From contig JAPLES010000005.1 in the NCBI GenBank assembly GCA_026391075.1, positions 136,660 to 200,659 on the forward strand: a stretch of DNA of 64,000 nt, given 5' to 3'. The position numbers and the translations under genes are program-made. The notes beneath the pieces were generated by a model, which was not told where the DNA came from, did not search any database, and worked only from the letters and a program-made list of their open reading frames with translations. The stretch's first letter is position 1. The number at the start of each line of letters is the position of its first letter. Of this stretch, positions 61,813 through 64,000 are shown one piece after another. The DNA comes from Bacteroidota bacterium (GTDB taxonomy: Bacteria > Bacteroidota > Bacteroidia > Chitinophagales > LD1).

Positions 61813-62595
61813 ATGAAGGAATACGCCACGCTGCTCACTGAACTCTCCGAAGGAATTTTACTCATCACCATCAATCGCGAAGACAAACTTAACGCCCTCA
61901 ACAAAACTGTTATTGGCGAGTTGGATGATGTGATTGATGAAGTTTACAACAATCCCGAAATCAAAGGAGTAATCATAACCGGCAAGGGCGCAAAAAGTTT
62001 TGTAGCAGGAGCTGACATTACTGAGTTCAGCGGTATGAGTGAGGAACAAGGCAAAGCACTTGCACGAAGAGGACACGATGTGTTCGACAAAATTGAAATG
62101 AGCCCGAAGCCGATTATTGCTGCGGTAAACGGGTTTGCATTAGGTGGTGGTTGTGAACTAGCAATGGCTTGTCACCTGCGCATTGCAAGTGAAAACGCCA
62201 AGTTCGGTCAGCCCGAAGTGAAGCTTGGAATTATTCCCGGCTATGGAGGAACACAACGCTTGACTCAATTGATTGGAAAAGGAAAAGCACTCGAACTTTT
62301 AATGACTGCCGATACAATTGATGCTACCTGCGCAGAGAAATTGGGATTGGTAAACGATGTAGTACAAACAGTGGAATTGCTTGAAATATGCAGAGCATTA
62401 GTTGCAAAAATTACGAGTATGGCGCCTTATGCCGTAGCACAGGTAATTCAAAGTGTGTATGCGCACTTTAAATCGGGTATTGACGGGTTCGATACAGAAA
62501 TTGATTTGTTTGGCAAGTGCGTTGCTACCAACGATTTTACGGAAGGCACTGCTGCATTTTTGCAAAAGCGCAAAGCAAAATTTTCAGGAGAATAA
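61813..62595 (+). CDS. enoyl-CoA hydratase/isomerase (crotonase) family
   Basis: ATG at 61813 (MKEYATLLTELSEG), 260 residues. Oxyanion-hole loops KSFVAGADITEFSGM and VNGFALGGGCELAMACHLRIASENAKFGQPEVKLGIIPGYGGTQRL, with both crotonase glutamates present. Catalyses hydration of enoyl-CoA, likely in beta-oxidation or a related route. A clean promoter precedes it and a strong terminator follows. Confidence 0.93.
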   Translation: MKEYATLLTELSEGILLITINREDKLNALNKTVIGELDDVIDEVYNNPEIKGVIITGKGAKSFVAGADITEFSGMSEEQGKALARRGHDVFDKIEMSPKPIIAAVNGFALGGGCELAMACHLRIASENAKFGQPEVKLGIIPGYGGTQRLTQLIGKGKALELLMTADTIDATCAEKLGLVNDVVQTVELLEICRALVAKITSMAPYAVAQVIQSVYAHFKSGIDGFDTEIDLFGKCVATNDFTEGTAAFLQKRKAKFSGE

Positions 62596-62606
62596 ATGCA
62601 GAAAAT

Positions 62607-62642
62607 AAAAAAGCCGCTCTGAAATTCAGTGCGGCTTTTTTA
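62607..62642. terminator. bidirectional terminator
   Basis: Stem AAAAAAGCCGC / GCGGCTTTTTT with an inner CTGAA/TTCAG stem. A-run before and T-run after serve both the crotonase gene and the convergent OmpA gene. Confidence 0.9.
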
Positions 62643-62661
62643 TTTGTGTTTAATTTAGCTC

Positions 62662-64000
62662 TTATTTTTTCGTAGCAGATTTTGTTTCTGTTTTCATCTC
62701 GGTAGGTTTTGCTGTAGTTGTTTTCGATTCTACTTTTGACATTGCAGATGCAGCAACTTTTTTAGGTTTTGACTTTGCTTCCTTTTCTGCTTTTATAGCA
62801 TCGTCAATTTGCTGTTGTGTAAGTTCTTGAGTAATCACAAACTCAGTTCTTCTGTTTTTAGTTCTACCTTCTGGGTTATCGGTGCCTGGTGGGTTTTCGT
62901 TCAACTCAACTGGTTTCGATTCACCATACGCTTTGCTTTCTAAACGGAACTTTGCAATTTTTTTGCTTGCTAAATAGCGCAACACCGCATCGCTTCTTCT
63001 TTGCGCAAGTTTCAAATTGTATTCTTCTGTTCCCTTGGCATCGGTATGGGAGCCTACTTCTAAAACATATTGAGGATTGTTGGTCATAAAACCAACAACA
63101 CGGTTTAAAGTATCCGGTGCTCCATCTGTCAAATAATCTTTGTTGAATTCCCAATAAACTGTTCCAATTCTCTCTCCCACTTTCGATAACATTTGTGGCA
63201 GCATAATAAGTGGAAAGTCAAAAGACATGGTATCATTTTGTCGTTTGCCTTTGGTGGAAATTGTTTTCATATAATCTTCAAACCCTTTTTTACGAGCCAC
63301 CAATTGGTAGTCATTTTCTTTCTCCAGGTCGAAAAAATATTTTCCGTTAGTAGCGTAAACGTTTTTCAATTCTTTACCTTCAGACATGCTGTAGAGTGTT
63401 ACTAGAGCATTGTCAATCGTCTTCATGTTGCTATCCATGTTTTGAACAAATCCTTTCACCGCCAAATACAATCGTGATTTCTCAACCTTGTAAACATCAT
63501 CGCAACAGGTTTCGCTTTTAGTTCCAAAACCACCACCGCGATTTGAAACCAAATATCCTTCCCCATCAAAGTCACTCCAGGAGTAATACATGTCATCAAC
63601 ACTTGAGTTGATAGGCATACCCAGATGTTGAGGCTGCCCCCACTCACCCCCGCTTGCATTTATTTTGTAAACATCGGCTCCGCCAATATTTATTTGTCCG
63701 TTTGAACTGAAGTAAAGCGTGTTAGTTTTAAAATCATAGCCGGGAGTAATTTCGTCTCCTTTTGTGTTGATGGCTGGTCCTACGCTTCTAGCTTTACTCA
63801 TAGAACCATCAGCATTTATTTTTGCGCAGAACAAATCCATTCCCTTTCCGGGATTTCTATCGCTTGAGAAATAGAGCACATCTTCACCCGCTTCGTTTCT
63901 TCCGAGAGCCGGATGAGTAGACGTAAATCCTTCAGCATTTACTTTGCTGTCTAATTTTGCTCCCGCACCCCAAATGTTGTTTTCCAATTTGCTTTTGTAA
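62662..64000 (-). CDS. OmpA-family protein with PD40-type repeats (5' end outside window)
   Basis: The frame is open to the last base of the window; the TTG at 63987 is internal. The visible 445 residues start in WD40-like beta-propeller (PD40) repeats (GRNEAGEDVLYFSSDRNPGKGMDLF, GYDFKTNTLYFSSNG), then a CarboxypepD_reg-like part, then the OmpA_C peptidoglycan-binding domain with EVGSHTDAKGTEEYNLKLAQRRSDAVLRYL and RTKNRRTEFVI. The last ~60 residues are Lys/Thr/Glu-rich. Outer-membrane protein bound to peptidoglycan; family members include T9SS- or gliding-associated PorE-type proteins, but that is not shown here. Confidence 0.9.
   Translation of the reverse strand, partial: YKSKLENNIWGAGAKLDSKVNAEGFTSTHPALGRNEAGEDVLYFSSDRNPGKGMDLFCAKINADGSMSKARSVGPAINTKGDEITPGYDFKTNTLYFSSNGQINIGGADVYKINASGGEWGQPQHLGMPINSSVDDMYYSWSDFDGEGYLVSNRGGGFGTKSETCCDDVYKVEKSRLYLAVKGFVQNMDSNMKTIDNALVTLYSMSEGKELKNVYATNGKYFFDLEKENDYQLVARKKGFEDYMKTISTKGKRQNDTMSFDFPLIMLPQMLSKVGERIGTVYWEFNKDYLTDGAPDTLNRVVGFMTNNPQYVLEVGSHTDAKGTEEYNLKLAQRRSDAVLRYLASKKIAKFRLESKAYGESKPVELNENPPGTDNPEGRTKNRRTEFVITQELTQQQIDDAIKAEKEAKSKPKKVAASAMSKVESKTTTAKPTEMKTETKSATKK

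Overview
The window looks like a chromosomal segment of a Bacteroidota bacterium, probably an environmental Chitinophagales/Sphingobacteriales-like lineage. The support is: moderately AT-rich DNA, three secreted proteins with C-terminal type IX secretion sorting domains, promoter-like TAnnTTTG -7 boxes with TTTG about 18 bases upstream, a bacillithiol gene (bshA), a short-form adenylate kinase, and SusD-free but typically Bacteroidota accessory genes (CarboxypepD_reg proteins, GH3/beta-lactamase fusion, PD40-OmpA protein). No phage, IS element, CRISPR array or replication origin was seen.

Layout. 1-3.2 kb: end of a YfbK-type VWA protein, a helical-repeat protein and a 35-residue membrane peptide. 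3.2-8.05 kb: a tryptophan/kynurenine catabolic block (3-hydroxyanthranilate dioxygenase diverging from an SDR, an ALDH8A1-like dehydrogenase, a GT-C membrane protein, a RidA-type deaminase and a small membrane protein, the last junctions being ATGA overlaps). 8.05-15.9 kb: one minus-strand run of dusB, five phytanoyl-CoA-dioxygenase-like (PhyH) genes carrying six Fe(II)/2-oxoglutarate domains, and a DegT-family PLP aminotransferase. This is the most unusual block: it looks like an uncharacterised tailoring pathway, and its first PhyH protein has HxN where the others have HxD. 16-24.9 kb: a second helical-repeat paralogue, three T9SS cargo proteins (kelch, NPSFE-type, duplicated DNRLRE), a YgjP-like metallopeptidase, a CarboxypepD_reg protein and a kinase gene broken by one stop codon. 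24.9-39.4 kb: POT transporter, lipoprotein, Fe-alcohol dehydrogenase / class-I amidotransferase / aldehyde dehydrogenase, di-haem lipoprotein with a DUF3556 membrane protein, GNAT, TolC plus MacA-like adaptor, DinB-like protein, typA and tRNA-Arg(CCT).

39.6-48.7 kb: epimerase, sterol-desaturase-like hydroxylase, then a complete unsaturated-uronate pathway: GH105 releases the unsaturated uronate, KduI, KduD, KdgK and KDPG aldolase take it to pyruvate and glyceraldehyde 3-phosphate, and an ExuT-like MFS protein probably imports it. 49-64 kb: small membrane protein, a collagen-like/C1q-like surface protein, tRNA(CAT) plus a tRNA-derived remnant, HAD hydrolase, a WDG-repeat protein with a frameshift just after its signal peptide, YHS lipoprotein, FabH, Adk, Obg, BshA, GH3/beta-lactamase, enoyl-CoA hydratase and the end of an OmpA/PD40 protein.

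Across the window there is also a structural signal no gene explains: about ten short degenerate arrays with a 7-base (twice 8-base) period, each with its own unit sequence. Several sit directly against start codons, and two sets encode the hydrophobic core or the n-region of signal peptides.
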